Shown: one piece after another, positions 8,329 through 17,932 of the stretch
Layout of the letters: each line of letters begins with the position of its first letter
Position numbering within the stretch: position 1 is the first letter of the stretch
NCBI RefSeq assembly: GCF_009857845.1
Contig: NZ_WWEQ01000003.1
Span: forward strand, 1 to 64,000
Length of the DNA stretch: 64,000 bases
Reading direction: 5' to 3'
Source of the DNA: Brevibacterium rongguiense
GTDB taxonomy: Bacteria > Actinomycetota > Actinomycetes > Actinomycetales > Brevibacteriaceae
The notes under the pieces: model-generated
What the model was told of the DNA's origin: nothing
The model's database searches: none
What the model saw: only the letters and a program-made list of their open reading frames with translations
Translations under genes and position numbers: made by a program

Positions 8329-9435
8329 ATGACACACGCCGAGGAATCCGCACAGGCCAGGACCTTCCACGCCGAGCGCAAGGTGCCCGGCGGCAAGCTC
8401 GTCGTCGTCGACGGCGCCGTGGAGGACGGCGCGATCAGTGCGCTGACGATCTCCGGGGACTTCTTCTTAGAACCCGAGGAGGCCTACGGGGCGCTCGCCC
8501 CCGCCCTCGTCGGGGTCCCCGTGCGCGCCTCGAAGGCGGAGCTCGCGGAGCGGCTGGAGAGCGCTCTCGTCCTGGCCGCCCAGGAGGCCGGCATGGCCGA
8601 GGCGCAGCTGCACGGCTTCTCCCCGGCCGACATCGCCTACGCCGTGGCGCGCGGGGTCGCCGGCGCCACGGAGTTCTACGACCACGAGTGGACGTTCATC
8701 CACGACGTCGTGCGCCCCACGCAGATGAATGTGGCACTCGATCAGGTCCTCCTCGAAGAGGTCGAGGCGGGGCGCCGGGGTCCGACCGTCCGGTTCTGGG
8801 AGTGGGACGACCGGGCGACCGTGATCGGCGCGTTCCAGTCCTACGCCAATGAGATCCGACCCGAGGGCGTGGAGAAGTACGACGTCCAGGTGGTCCGGCG
8901 CATCACGGGCGGCGGTGCGATGTTCATGGAGGGCGGCAACTGCGTGACATTCGCCCTCTACGGCCCGGCCTCCCTCGTCGCCGGACTCGACTACGAGGAG
9001 TCCTACGAGCACCTCGACCGGTGGGTGCTCTCCGCCCTCCGGTCGTTGGGCGTCAATGCGTTCTACAAGCCCATCAACGACATCACCTCCGACCAGGGCA
9101 AGATCGGCGGGGCCGCGCAGAAGCGCACGCACGGTGCGGTGCTCCACCACGACACCATGAGCTACGACATCGACGCGGACAGGATGGTCGAGGTGCTGCG
9201 GATCGGACAGGCGAAGATCTCCGACAAGGGCATCCGCTCGGCCAACAAGCGAGTGGACCCCCTGCGGCGCCAGACCGGTGTGCCGCGCGAGGCGATCATC
9301 GAGCGGATGCGCGAGCACTTCGGAGCCCTCACGGGCGCTGCCGACGGGGCCGTCAGCGCAGAGGAGGAGGCGCGGGCCGAGCGGCTCGTGGCGGAGAAGT
9401 TCGGCACCGAGGCGTGGACGCATCGCGTGCCGTGA
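8329..9435 (+). CDS. lipoate-protein ligase, permuted domain order
   Basis: Attaches lipoate to the E2 and H proteins of 2-oxoacid dehydrogenases and glycine cleavage. 368 residues in two parts. Residues about 20-100 resemble the accessory domain that lies C-terminal in E. coli LplA (KLVVVDGAVEDGAISALTISGDFFLEP is its start, given here in outline). Residues about 110-345 are the BPL/LplA/LipB catalytic domain with RRITGGGAMFM and the catalytic Lys258 in DQGKIGGAAQKR. The accessory domain at the N-terminus makes this the permuted form found in actinobacteria. No lipA or lipB is nearby. Confidence 0.85.
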   Translation: MTHAEESAQARTFHAERKVPGGKLVVVDGAVEDGAISALTISGDFFLEPEEAYGALAPALVGVPVRASKAELAERLESALVLAAQEAGMAEAQLHGFSPADIAYAVARGVAGATEFYDHEWTFIHDVVRPTQMNVALDQVLLEEVEAGRRGPTVRFWEWDDRATVIGAFQSYANEIRPEGVEKYDVQVVRRITGGGAMFMEGGNCVTFALYGPASLVAGLDYEESYEHLDRWVLSALRSLGVNAFYKPINDITSDQGKIGGAAQKRTHGAVLHHDTMSYDIDADRMVEVLRIGQAKISDKGIRSANKRVDPLRRQTGVPREAIIERMREHFGALTGAADGAVSAEEEARAERLVAEKFGTEAWTHRVP

Positions 9436-9544
9436 AACGGCGCCGCAGGCGGGAGCACGCTGCCTGACCAGGCACGGGCCTGCGCGTGCGCAGCCCGCCC
9501 GCCCGCGCCTCGGCGGCCGCGGGCCGGGTGAAGCACCCGGACAC

Positions 9545-9550
9545 TAGACT
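9545..9550 (+). promoter_or_regulatory. -10 hexamer TAGACT of thyX
   Basis: TAGACT lies about 60 nt before the GTG start; the leader carries GAAGGAG next to the start. Confidence 0.45.
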
Positions 9551-9610
9551 GACCCATGGTGCCGCCTGCGGCGCCGGACCCAGCCGCAGAACCAGCAGAA
9601 GGAGCCCCGC

Positions 9611-10396
9611 GTGCGCGACGTGACGCCCGAGGTCGAACTCATCGCCCGCCCGCAGATCGACTGGGAGTCGATCAACGCCTACCTCGACCAGGTGGGCGGC
9701 CAGGCGTGGGGTGAGCGCGTCGAGGGCCAGGACAGCCCCGACGGTGAGGACCTGCTCGAGTTCGCCGGGCGCATGTGCTACCGGTCGTGGGAGCCCGGTC
9801 TCAACCCGAATGTCTCGCGGGTGCGCACCGACTCCGCGCAGTACCTGGGAAACGTGATCGGCTCCCAGCACGGCTCCGTGCTCGAGCACGCGAACTTCAC
9901 GTTCGTGCTCCACAACGTCTCCCGCGTCTTCACCCACGAGCTCATCCGCCACCGCGCCGGCAGCGCCTACTCGCAGGAATCCCTGCGCTACGTGCGCCTC
10001 GAGGACATCCCGTTCTGGTTCCCCGACTGGGCGCGCGAAGATCCCGAGCTCATGGAGCGCAGCCTGGCCCTGCTCGACCAGATGGAGCAGCACCAGGCGT
10101 GGATGGCTCAGCACTTCGGGCTCGACGAGGAGGGCACGAACTTCTCCCACAAGAAGCACATGACGTCGTTCATGCGCCGCTTCGCGCCCGAGGGCCTGGC
10201 CACGGGCATCGTCTACACCGCCAACCTGCGCACGCTGCGCCACGTCATCGAGATGCGCACCGCCCCGGGAGCCGAGGAGGAGATCCGCCTCGTCTTCAAC
10301 CGCGTGGGCGAGATCATGCGCGCCGAGGCTCCCGCGATCTTCGCCGACTACGAGGTGGCCGACGGCACCTGGACCCCGGGCACGCGCAAGGCCTGA
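9611..10396 (+). CDS. thyX: FAD-dependent thymidylate synthase
   Basis: Makes dTMP from dUMP with methylene-THF, FAD and NADPH. 261 residues. The GTG at 9611 is preceded by GAAGGAG. Marks: GSVLEHANFTFVLHNVSR, the ThyX signature as RHRAGSAYSQESLRY, and EMRTAPGAEEEIR near the C-terminus. By my count the signature holds five residues between the two key serines where the common form has four. No thyA is in the window, so this may be the sole enzyme. Confidence 0.95.
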   Translation: MRDVTPEVELIARPQIDWESINAYLDQVGGQAWGERVEGQDSPDGEDLLEFAGRMCYRSWEPGLNPNVSRVRTDSAQYLGNVIGSQHGSVLEHANFTFVLHNVSRVFTHELIRHRAGSAYSQESLRYVRLEDIPFWFPDWAREDPELMERSLALLDQMEQHQAWMAQHFGLDEEGTNFSHKKHMTSFMRRFAPEGLATGIVYTANLRTLRHVIEMRTAPGAEEEIRLVFNRVGEIMRAEAPAIFADYEVADGTWTPGTRKA

Positions 10397-10576
10397 GCCG
10401 CCGCGTCGACGGGCGCGGTGAACAGCGCAAACGCCTGCGCTCGCCGTGATCTGCGCGCCCCGCGCAGGCCGTTCCGAACCGCGCCCGTCTTGCGGTGCGG
10501 AGCAGCGCAAAAAGCCTCCTCACATCATGCATAGTGGCGCATATCACATCAAAGCTGCGATACACGGAGGTCGCTC

Positions 10577-12145
10577 ATGCGTCGGAGAATTGGCACGTTC
10601 GGACTGGCGGCAGGAACCGTGGCGGCGGTCCTCGCCACGACGGCATGCGGCGGCGGTTCGGGCGGCGGCGGCTCGAGCGACACCCTTGTGGCCGAGTCCT
10701 CCTTCGACCTCCAGACGATCGACCCGGCCCGGCAGTTCGAGTTCACCGGTTCCACGCTCGACAACGCGATCTATCAGACCGCGCTGAAGTTCGAGGACGG
10801 TGACCTCTCCAAGCCCGGGACCGGGTTGTGCAGCTTCAAGATGTCGTCCGATCAGAAGACGATGACGCTGACGATGGCCGATGAGAACGCCAAGTTCTCC
10901 GACGGCACCCCGGTCTCGGCCGACGACATCGTCTTCTCCTACAAGCGCCTGCAGGGCATCGGCGGAAATCCTGCGTTCTTCTTGGACGGAGTCGACGTCA
11001 AGAAGGTCGACGACAAGACGATCACCCTGACGTCAAAGGATCCCAATCCGGCGCTACCGTACATCTTGCCCAACGCCTCCCTGGGCATCGTGAACTCGAA
11101 GGTGGTGAAGGAAAACGGCGGAACCACCGATTCGAAGGACAAAGCACAGCAGTTCCTCGACTCGAACTCCCAGGGCTCCGGCGCCTACAAGGTGGAGTCC
11201 TACAACGCAGACAGCGAAGTCGTCCTCACCGCGAACGAGCACTTCGGCGGGCAGGCGCCCAAATTCAAGCGCGTCGTCCTGCGCAACGTCGGCGGGGAAA
11301 CGCAGCTTTCGGATGTGCAGTCAGGCCAGGCCCAGGTCGCATTCGATCTCAATTCGGACCAGGTGAAGAACCTCGACACCGGGCAGGTCAACGTCGCGAC
11401 CCAGCCGTCGACCCGTTCCCCGTACGTCTTCAACACGGCGAGCAAGGACATCAGCGCCGTCACCTCGAACGCCGATTTCCAGAATGCTGTGCGCTACGCG
11501 ATCGACTACGAAAAGGTGCAGCAGCTCGCGGGCGAGGGGGCGCAGCCGCTGGCAAGCCTGGTGCCCAACGAGTTCATCGGCCACGTCCCGAAGGACCAGG
11601 CGTTCAAGCGCGATCTCGAGAAGGCGAAGGACTATCTGAAGAAGTCCGGCTACAAGGGCGAGGCCATCACGTTCAACTACGCGAGCGACCAGACCGTGAA
11701 CGGGGTGAATCTGTCCCAGTTGGCAGAGACCCTGCAATCACAGCTGAAGGAAGCCGGGATCGAACTCAAACTGGCCCCGGCGCCGTCGTCGACGCAGCTC
11801 GATGCGTTCCGCTCCGGCAAGCAGGCTATGGGCATCGGCTCCTGGGGTGCCGACTTCCCGGACCCGACGAACTACCTGGTCTTCACCCCCGGTGGGACTG
11901 TCGCCAAGCGCGTGAAGTGGGAGGCCGGAGCCGCGCCGGAGGTGGAGAAGCTCCAGAAGGAGGCACTCGCCGCCAAGGAGCCGAGCGATCGCAACACCTC
12001 GTACAGCAAGCTCTACGCCGCGCTGAACAAGCAGGGCCCGTTCATCCCGGTGGTCCAGCCGGTATCGAATGTGGCAATCAACAAGTCGGTCACGAAGTAC
12101 GTCTCCAACGCTGACGTCTCGTTCGACTTCGCCAAGGCCGAATGA
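10577..12145 (+). CDS. peptide/nickel-type ABC transporter substrate-binding lipoprotein
   Basis: SBP_bac_5 family binding protein, 522 residues, tethered outside the membrane. The signal peptide ends in a lipobox with Cys24 (LATTAC), then a GGGSGGGGS linker. Family marks: the KFEDGDLSKPG and DGTPVSADDIVFSYKR segments, ALPYILPNASLGIV and a C-terminal QPVSNVAINKS. First gene of a five-gene importer unit with ATGA overlaps. CACGGAGG precedes the ATG; a CATAGT hexamer at 10530-10535 is a possible -10. Lower GC and more Lys codons than the neighbouring genes. Ligand unknown; peptides are the usual guess. Confidence 0.93.
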   Translation: MRRRIGTFGLAAGTVAAVLATTACGGGSGGGGSSDTLVAESSFDLQTIDPARQFEFTGSTLDNAIYQTALKFEDGDLSKPGTGLCSFKMSSDQKTMTLTMADENAKFSDGTPVSADDIVFSYKRLQGIGGNPAFFLDGVDVKKVDDKTITLTSKDPNPALPYILPNASLGIVNSKVVKENGGTTDSKDKAQQFLDSNSQGSGAYKVESYNADSEVVLTANEHFGGQAPKFKRVVLRNVGGETQLSDVQSGQAQVAFDLNSDQVKNLDTGQVNVATQPSTRSPYVFNTASKDISAVTSNADFQNAVRYAIDYEKVQQLAGEGAQPLASLVPNEFIGHVPKDQAFKRDLEKAKDYLKKSGYKGEAITFNYASDQTVNGVNLSQLAETLQSQLKEAGIELKLAPAPSSTQLDAFRSGKQAMGIGSWGADFPDPTNYLVFTPGGTVAKRVKWEAGAAPEVEKLQKEALAAKEPSDRNTSYSKLYAALNKQGPFIPVVQPVSNVAINKSVTKYVSNADVSFDFAKAE

Positions 12146-13209
12146 GCGCGCAGGCACCGGCGGGCCAGAGGCTGCGGCGCGCGCCGCTGCCGCCTCTGGC
12201 CCGCTACATCCTCATCCGCCTGGGGATCAGCGCGCTGCTGATCTTCGGCGTCACCGTGGTGACGTTCCTGCTCACCAACCTCGTGCCCGCCGATCCTGCC
12301 CAGGCGATTCTGGGCGACCGGGCGGCTGGCAATCCGGAGATCGTCGAGCGGACCCGCCAGGAGCTCGGCCTCGACAAGCCCCTGATCGTCCAGTACTTCA
12401 CGTACCTCGGCAACCTGCTCCAGGGCGACCTCGGGGTCTCCAACCAGACCCGGCAGCCGGTAGCCCAGTCGATCGCCAACGTATTTCCGGCATCCATCGA
12501 GCTGGGCCTCGGCGCCATCCTCATCTCCGTGGTGCTCGGCCTCATCCTCGGGCTGGTGAGCGCGCTCAAGCGCAACACCGCCGTCGACCATGCGATCCGG
12601 GCGATCAGCCTGATCGGGATATCCGCCCCGACCTTCTGGATAGCAACGGTTGCCTACTTCGTGTTCTTCTTCAAGCTCCGCGCGGTCCCCGGCGCCGGCC
12701 GGTTGGATCCCTGGCTCCAACCGCCGCCCAAGGTCACGGGCCTCTACACGGTGGATGCGCTCGCAGCCGGCCAGTGGCCGGTCTTCGTCAACGCGCTCTC
12801 GCACCTGGTGCTGCCCTCGATTGTGCTCTCCCTCTTCACGATCGGGCTGCTCACCCGGTTCAGCCGCTCGAGCGTGCTCGACGTGGTGGGATTGGACTAC
12901 GTCACCGCCGCGCGGGCCAAGGGATTGCCGCCGCGGACGGTGATCTTCGGCTACATCTTCCGCGGTGCCCTGGTGCCGATCATCACCGTGGTCGGCCTCG
13001 CGTTCGGTTCGCTGCTCTCGGGAGCGGTGCTGACGGAAACGGTGTTCGCCTGGAACGGCCTGGGCCAGTACGCCTATCGCGGTGCCACCAAGCTCGACCT
13101 CCCGGTGATCATGGGCGTCGGATTGGTGATCGGAATCGTCTACATCGGCATCAACTTCCTCGTCGATCTCATCTACGGCTTCATCGACCCCCGGGTGAGG
13201 GTCCGATGA
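12142..13209 (+). CDS. ABC transporter permease, DppB/OppB type
   Basis: 355 residues with six predicted membrane helices. First helix after RYILIRLGISALLIF; DPAQAILG and QELGLDKPLIVQYFTYL are the DppB N-terminal periplasmic part. The EAA loop is DYVTAARAKGLP, where the ATPase docks, and AVLTETVFAWNGLGQYAY is the family end motif. ATG overlaps the stop of the binding protein (ATGA), so translation is coupled. Confidence 0.94.
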   Translation: MSAQAPAGQRLRRAPLPPLARYILIRLGISALLIFGVTVVTFLLTNLVPADPAQAILGDRAAGNPEIVERTRQELGLDKPLIVQYFTYLGNLLQGDLGVSNQTRQPVAQSIANVFPASIELGLGAILISVVLGLILGLVSALKRNTAVDHAIRAISLIGISAPTFWIATVAYFVFFFKLRAVPGAGRLDPWLQPPPKVTGLYTVDALAAGQWPVFVNALSHLVLPSIVLSLFTIGLLTRFSRSSVLDVVGLDYVTAARAKGLPPRTVIFGYIFRGALVPIITVVGLAFGSLLSGAVLTETVFAWNGLGQYAYRGATKLDLPVIMGVGLVIGIVYIGINFLVDLIYGFIDPRVRVR

Positions 13210-14195
13210 GCGCCCCGCGCGAGACGCGCACCACGGGCCCGAATCCACTGCACGGCTCACAGCCTGCCGACGGCACCGCCGACGGTGCGGCACTGCCGGG
13301 GAATGCCCCGGGAGCCGGTGCGGATGCCGTTGCCCGCGGCATCCCGCGATGGCGGCTGCGCGTGCCGACCGCGCTGCGCACGCCGCTTGGCATCGTGGGG
13401 GGTGCCATCATCGCCGTCTGGGTGCTCATCGCCCTCTTCGCTCCGATCCTCTGCCCCGCGGATCCGCTCGCGCAGGCCTTTCCTCGGCTGCAGCCGCCGG
13501 GTCCCGGAAATCTCCTCGGCACAGACGAGCTGGGCCGCGATGTGCTCTCGCGCGTGCTCAGCGCGGCGCGCACGACCCTGCCCGTGGCCGTGCTGGTCGT
13601 GCTGGCGTCCATGCTCGCGGGATCGATCCTGGGAGCGGTCGCCGGCTACTTCGGAAAGTTCGTCGACGAGGTCATCATGCGCCTCGCCGATCTCGTCTTC
13701 GCGTTCCCCACGATCATCCTCGCCATGGTGATCGCGGCTGCCCTGGGCCCCGGCCTGAAGAACGCGGTCGTCGCGATCCTCCTGGTCTCGTGGCCCTCGT
13801 ATGCGCGGGTCGCACGCTCGCTGGTGATGAGCGCGCGCAGCAGCGAATACGTCGTGGCAGGCAGGCTACTGGGATTCAGCGCCCCGCGCTCGCTCGCTGT
13901 CGACATCGCACCGAACGTCGCCTCTCCGCTCCTCGTGCTCGGCACGCTGAGCGTCGGCGAGGCGATTCTCACGATGGCGGGCCTGTCGTTCCTCTCCCTC
14001 GGGGCGGTCCCCCCGACTCCGGACTGGGGTGCGATGGTGTCGGAGGGGGTGGCGAACTTCTCCGCATGGTGGATCGCACTGTTCCCGGGCCTTGCCATCC
14101 TCACTGTGGTCATGGCGTTCAATTTCATCGGCGACAGCCTGCGCGATGCGCTCGACCCGCGCACCGCCAGGACGGTAGGGGAGCAGACGTCATGA
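13206..14195 (+). CDS. ABC transporter permease, DppC/OppC type
   Basis: 329 residues. The ATG at 13206 overlaps the upstream stop (ATGA) and gives a polar N-terminal tail of about 55 residues before the first helix. Marks: LGTDELGRDVLSRVLSAAR, YVVAGRLLGFSA as EAA loop, LSFLSLGAVPPTPDWGAMV and the end GDSLRDALDPR. Partner of the DppB-type permease in the same operon. Confidence 0.94.
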   Translation: MSAPRETRTTGPNPLHGSQPADGTADGAALPGNAPGAGADAVARGIPRWRLRVPTALRTPLGIVGGAIIAVWVLIALFAPILCPADPLAQAFPRLQPPGPGNLLGTDELGRDVLSRVLSAARTTLPVAVLVVLASMLAGSILGAVAGYFGKFVDEVIMRLADLVFAFPTIILAMVIAAALGPGLKNAVVAILLVSWPSYARVARSLVMSARSSEYVVAGRLLGFSAPRSLAVDIAPNVASPLLVLGTLSVGEAILTMAGLSFLSLGAVPPTPDWGAMVSEGVANFSAWWIALFPGLAILTVVMAFNFIGDSLRDALDPRTARTVGEQTS

Positions 14196-14982
14196 CGCTG
14201 TTGGAGATCGAGGGGCTGTCGATGACGGCCGGGACAGGGTCGGCGGCGCGCCGACTGCTCGACGAGGTGTCCTTTGCCATCAGCCCGGGGACGATCACCG
14301 GGGTAGCAGGCGCCTCGGGGTCCGGTAAGACCATGACCGGGCTGTCGGTCATGGGCCTGGTGCCCGACGGCACGCACATCACCGGCAGCATCCGATTCGA
14401 CGACCGCGAACTGGTCGGCCTGGGCAACCGCGAGTACAACGGTCTGCGCGGGGCCAAGCTCGCGATGATCTTCCAGGATCCCGCGGCTTCGCTGCACCCC
14501 ATGCTCAGCATCGGCCGGCAGATGACCGATCACCTTCGCTTCCACACGGGCATCTCACGGTCGCAGGCCCGCTCCCGTGCCGCCGAGGCGCTCGAACGCA
14601 CACGCGTGCCCGACCCGGTGGGTGCGCTGAAGAAGTACCCTCATCAATTCTCCGGTGGCCAGCTGCAGCGGATCGCCGTGGCCTCGGCGATCGTGTGCGA
14701 ACCGCGCATCCTCATTGCCGACGAGCCCACGACGGCGCTCGACGTCACCGTGCAGGCCGGTGTCCTCCGACTCCTCCGCGAACTGTGCGACGACCTCGAC
14801 CTGGGCGTGCTGCTCGTCACCCACGATTTCGGCGTCCTCTCGTCGATCGCGGACGACATCGTCGTCATGCAGAACGGCGTGGTCGTGGAGCGGGGACCGC
14901 GCGAGGCTACGATCACGGCTCCGCAGCACGCCTACACTCGTTCGCTGATCGAATCCCTGCCCGGATCGGAGGTGCTGCGCTG

Positions 14983-14983
<1 letters not shown>
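14192..14983 (+). CDS. ABC transporter ATP-binding protein, DppD/OppD type
   Basis: 263 residues. Walker A GASGSGKT, Q-loop FQDPAASLHP, signature SGGQLQR, Walker B ILIADEPT, H-loop VTHD. It is shorter than the usual 320-330 residues because the oligopeptide-specific C-terminal extension is missing after the AYTRSLIESLP motif. The ATG overlaps the upstream stop. Confidence 0.93.
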
Positions 14984-15774
<791 letters not shown>

Positions 15775-15794
15775 CGTCGCGGTTGCCCACCGCG

Positions 15795-15800
15795 TAGGCT
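15795..15800 (+). promoter_or_regulatory. -10 hexamer TAGGCT before the maltokinase-cap protein gene
   Basis: TAGGCT lies 27 nt before the GTG at 15828; GAAGGAGG follows as ribosome site. Confidence 0.45.
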
Positions 15801-15827
15801 GAGGTCAGACCCGCTGAAGGAGGCGCC

Positions 15828-16520
15828 GTGGCCATCATCTACGAAGCAGATCTCTCACCCACCAAGCTCGAGGCGATCAGCCGCTGGCTGCCGCAGCAGG
15901 CGTGGGCGGGGCTGTCCGACCAGCCGCAGCTCGAACTCGTGTCGAGCTATCGGTTCGACGACCCCGCCGGCGAGGTCGGCGCCGAGGTGCACCTCGTGCG
16001 CGCCGCCGACTGCCCCGAGCGCCTCATCCAGGTGCCGCTGACGTACCGTCCGGCACCCGTGCCGGACTTGGAGGCGGCGCTCGTCAGCCAGATGGACCAC
16101 TCGATCCTGGGCCGGCGGTGGATCTACGACGGCACGGCCGACCCCGTCTTCGCCGCCGAACTGCTGCGCAGCATCGTCGAGTCCGACACCTCGGCTGATG
16201 AATGGGTGCAGAAGGACTCGGGGGAGGAGCGCCGCGACGACGTCGCCGAGGCGCGCGGCACCGGTGCGCCGGGTGTGCACCTGGGCACCGGCCCGGCGGG
16301 CGCGGCCGGTGGCTCGGGGCCGCGCGCCCTGCCCGCGGTGCAGGAGACCGACGGGGCCGCGCTCATCGCGTTCGACGGCCACCGCATTGCCCTCTTCCGG
16401 TTCCCCGAGGCGGCGGGCGGCGATGCGCTGAGCGCCGAGTCGCACGCGCTGCGGGTGCGCCTGCCCGAGGGCCAGGGTGCCCCCGCTGGCGAGCTCCTCG
16501 CCGCGCGCCTCCTCGACTGA
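15828..16520 (+). CDS. maltokinase N-terminal cap domain-like protein
   Basis: 230 residues, cytosolic, GTG start after GAAGGAGG. The first 125 residues (YEADLSPTKLEAISRWLP, SYRFDDPAGEVGAEVHLV, QVPLTYR, MDHSILGRRWIYDGTADPVF) match what I know of the cap domain at the N-terminus of actinobacterial maltokinase (Pep2/Mak), also found as stand-alone proteins. After a Gly-rich linker a short beta-rich end follows (about 180-230). No kinase domain is present and no treS or glgE is nearby, so the role is unknown. Convergent with the next gene across a strong hairpin. Confidence 0.6.
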   Translation: MAIIYEADLSPTKLEAISRWLPQQAWAGLSDQPQLELVSSYRFDDPAGEVGAEVHLVRAADCPERLIQVPLTYRPAPVPDLEAALVSQMDHSILGRRWIYDGTADPVFAAELLRSIVESDTSADEWVQKDSGEERRDDVAEARGTGAPGVHLGTGPAGAAGGSGPRALPAVQETDGAALIAFDGHRIALFRFPEAAGGDALSAESHALRVRLPEGQGAPAGELLAARLLD

Positions 16521-16685
16521 GGCCGGCCCCGGGGGCGGGGCACCGGAGCGCATTTGCATCGAGCACAAGCCGCGGCGTGCGCTGCGCAGCCGCGATCGGC
16601 GGCGCCGCGGGCCCGTGGACTGGACCGGCGGCGCTGCGGGCCGTGGACCGACGTTCCCGAAGCCCAGCATCCCGGTAACCCCCAC

Positions 16686-16733
16686 ACGCGACGAGCGCCG
16701 GCCGAGGTGAGTCTCGGCCGGCGCTCGTCGCGT
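16686..16733. terminator. 21-bp perfect hairpin between convergent genes
   Basis: Arms at 16686-16706 and 16713-16733 are perfect complements with a 6-nt loop (GTGAGT). It is palindromic, so it can serve both the gene ending at 16520 and the minus-strand gene ending at 16799. No T-tract. Confidence 0.8.
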
Positions 16734-16798
16734 CGGGGGTGCCGCACTGCGACGACCCGGTGGTTCCGGGCGCCGCGGTTCAGGGCGTCCGGTTGAGC

Positions 16799-17716
16799 TC
16801 AGTGGCGCGGGGCGTAGCCCTCGCCGCCGTCCTCGCCGAACTCCGGGCCGTCGAGGGCATCGCGCTGGCGCACCCCGTCCGGGTTGTCGCCCTTCACGCC
16901 CTCCTTCGCATCGTGGAGGCGCTCGCGCAGCGGCTCGCGGTCACCGCGGCGGCCCATCGCCTCACCGCGCTCGGCGACGTGGCGCTCATCGCCGAACCCG
17001 CCGCGGGCATCGGCACCGCGCACGTCGTCCGGATTGTCGCCCTTGATGCCCTCCTTGGCGTCGTGGGCGCGCTCGCGGACCGGGCCGCGGCCGTCGTCGT
17101 GGCCGGCACGGTCGCGGTCATCGCGGAGGCCCTCGTTGCGCACGCCCTCGCCGCGGTCATCGCGCACAGCGTCGGGGTTGTTGCCCTTGATGCCCTCCTT
17201 GGCATCGTGGGCGCGCTCGCGCACGGACTCACCGCGGTGGGCATCGCGGTCGTCGCGGCGCACGTCGCGCTCGTCGTGGCGCTCCCCGCGACGGCTCTCG
17301 GCTGCCCCGGCAGCTCCAGCGGCGGCACCGCGGTCGTCGCGTCGGCGGCCCTTGTCATCGACATCGGGATCGAGCGCATCGGCCTTCACCTCGCGCTCCT
17401 TCACGGCGCGGCGCTCGGCCTCGATCCGCTCGTTCTCCTCCGCCAGCTCGCGCTCGCGACGATCGGCCTCGATGCGGGTGCGCTCCGTCTCGAGGCGCTG
17501 GTTCTCCAGCTCGAGTTCGTGCTTGCGCACGTCGAGCTCCTGCTCCTTGTTCTGCTCCCGCATCTCCGCTGCCTTCTTGCGGTTGGCCTCATCGATGCGG
17601 CGCTGCTCCTCGCGCTTGCGGGCGGCCGCCTTGCGGGCGGCGATGCTGATGATGGCGATGAGTGCGATGACGACAACGATGCCGACCACGATCCAGATGA
17701 TCGTCTGCATATCCAT
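16799..17716 (-). CDS. membrane-anchored hydrophilic coiled-coil protein with three hydrophilin-like repeats
   Basis: 305 residues, no family recognised. The ATG at 17716 is chosen because AGAGGAG sits 6 nt before it; an upstream in-frame ATG at 17758 lacks one. Residues about 5-27 are one membrane helix, probably N-out with a cytosolic tail. Residues 28-111 are a highly charged Lys/Arg/Glu helix, likely coiled coil. Residues 165-184, 213-232 and 263-282 are three copies of a repeat with core RERAHDAKEGIKGDNPDDVR, spaced 48-50 residues in a disordered Asp/Arg/Gly-rich tail. The repeats recall LEA/CsbD-type stress proteins, so a stress or envelope role is a guess. Confidence 0.75.
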   Translation of the reverse strand: MDMQTIIWIVVGIVVVIALIAIISIAARKAAARKREEQRRIDEANRKKAAEMREQNKEQELDVRKHELELENQRLETERTRIEADRRERELAEENERIEAERRAVKEREVKADALDPDVDDKGRRRDDRGAAAGAAGAAESRRGERHDERDVRRDDRDAHRGESVRERAHDAKEGIKGNNPDAVRDDRGEGVRNEGLRDDRDRAGHDDGRGPVRERAHDAKEGIKGDNPDDVRGADARGGFGDERHVAERGEAMGRRGDREPLRERLHDAKEGVKGDNPDGVRQRDALDGPEFGEDGGEGYAPRH

Positions 17717-17914
17717 TGCGGTACTCCTCTGTCTTCCTTGACGGTGAACGCGGGGCATGTATCCCTGTCAGAATATCCGATGCCCAGCCGGCGCGGCCGG
17801 CGGGGATGCGGGGTATTCGCAGGTGGCGCCGCCGCACCGGCACACCCAGCGGAAGAGGCAGCCTCGGACACGAGCCCAGCCCCAGGCGCCGCCGCGGGCT
17901 GCGGCTCCGGCCTG

Positions 17915-17932
17915 CGCCTACGCCTACGCCTA
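17915..17932. repeat. three CGCCTA units over the alcohol dehydrogenase stop
   Basis: CGCCTA occurs three times in tandem. On the minus strand it gives three TAG stops in the dehydrogenase frame, the first ending the gene at 17930. Confidence 0.7.

Noticed and set aside
10451-10467. short CTGCGC/GCGCAG hairpin after thyX
   Set aside because: Only 6 bp and no T-tract; such dyads are frequent by chance at this GC content.
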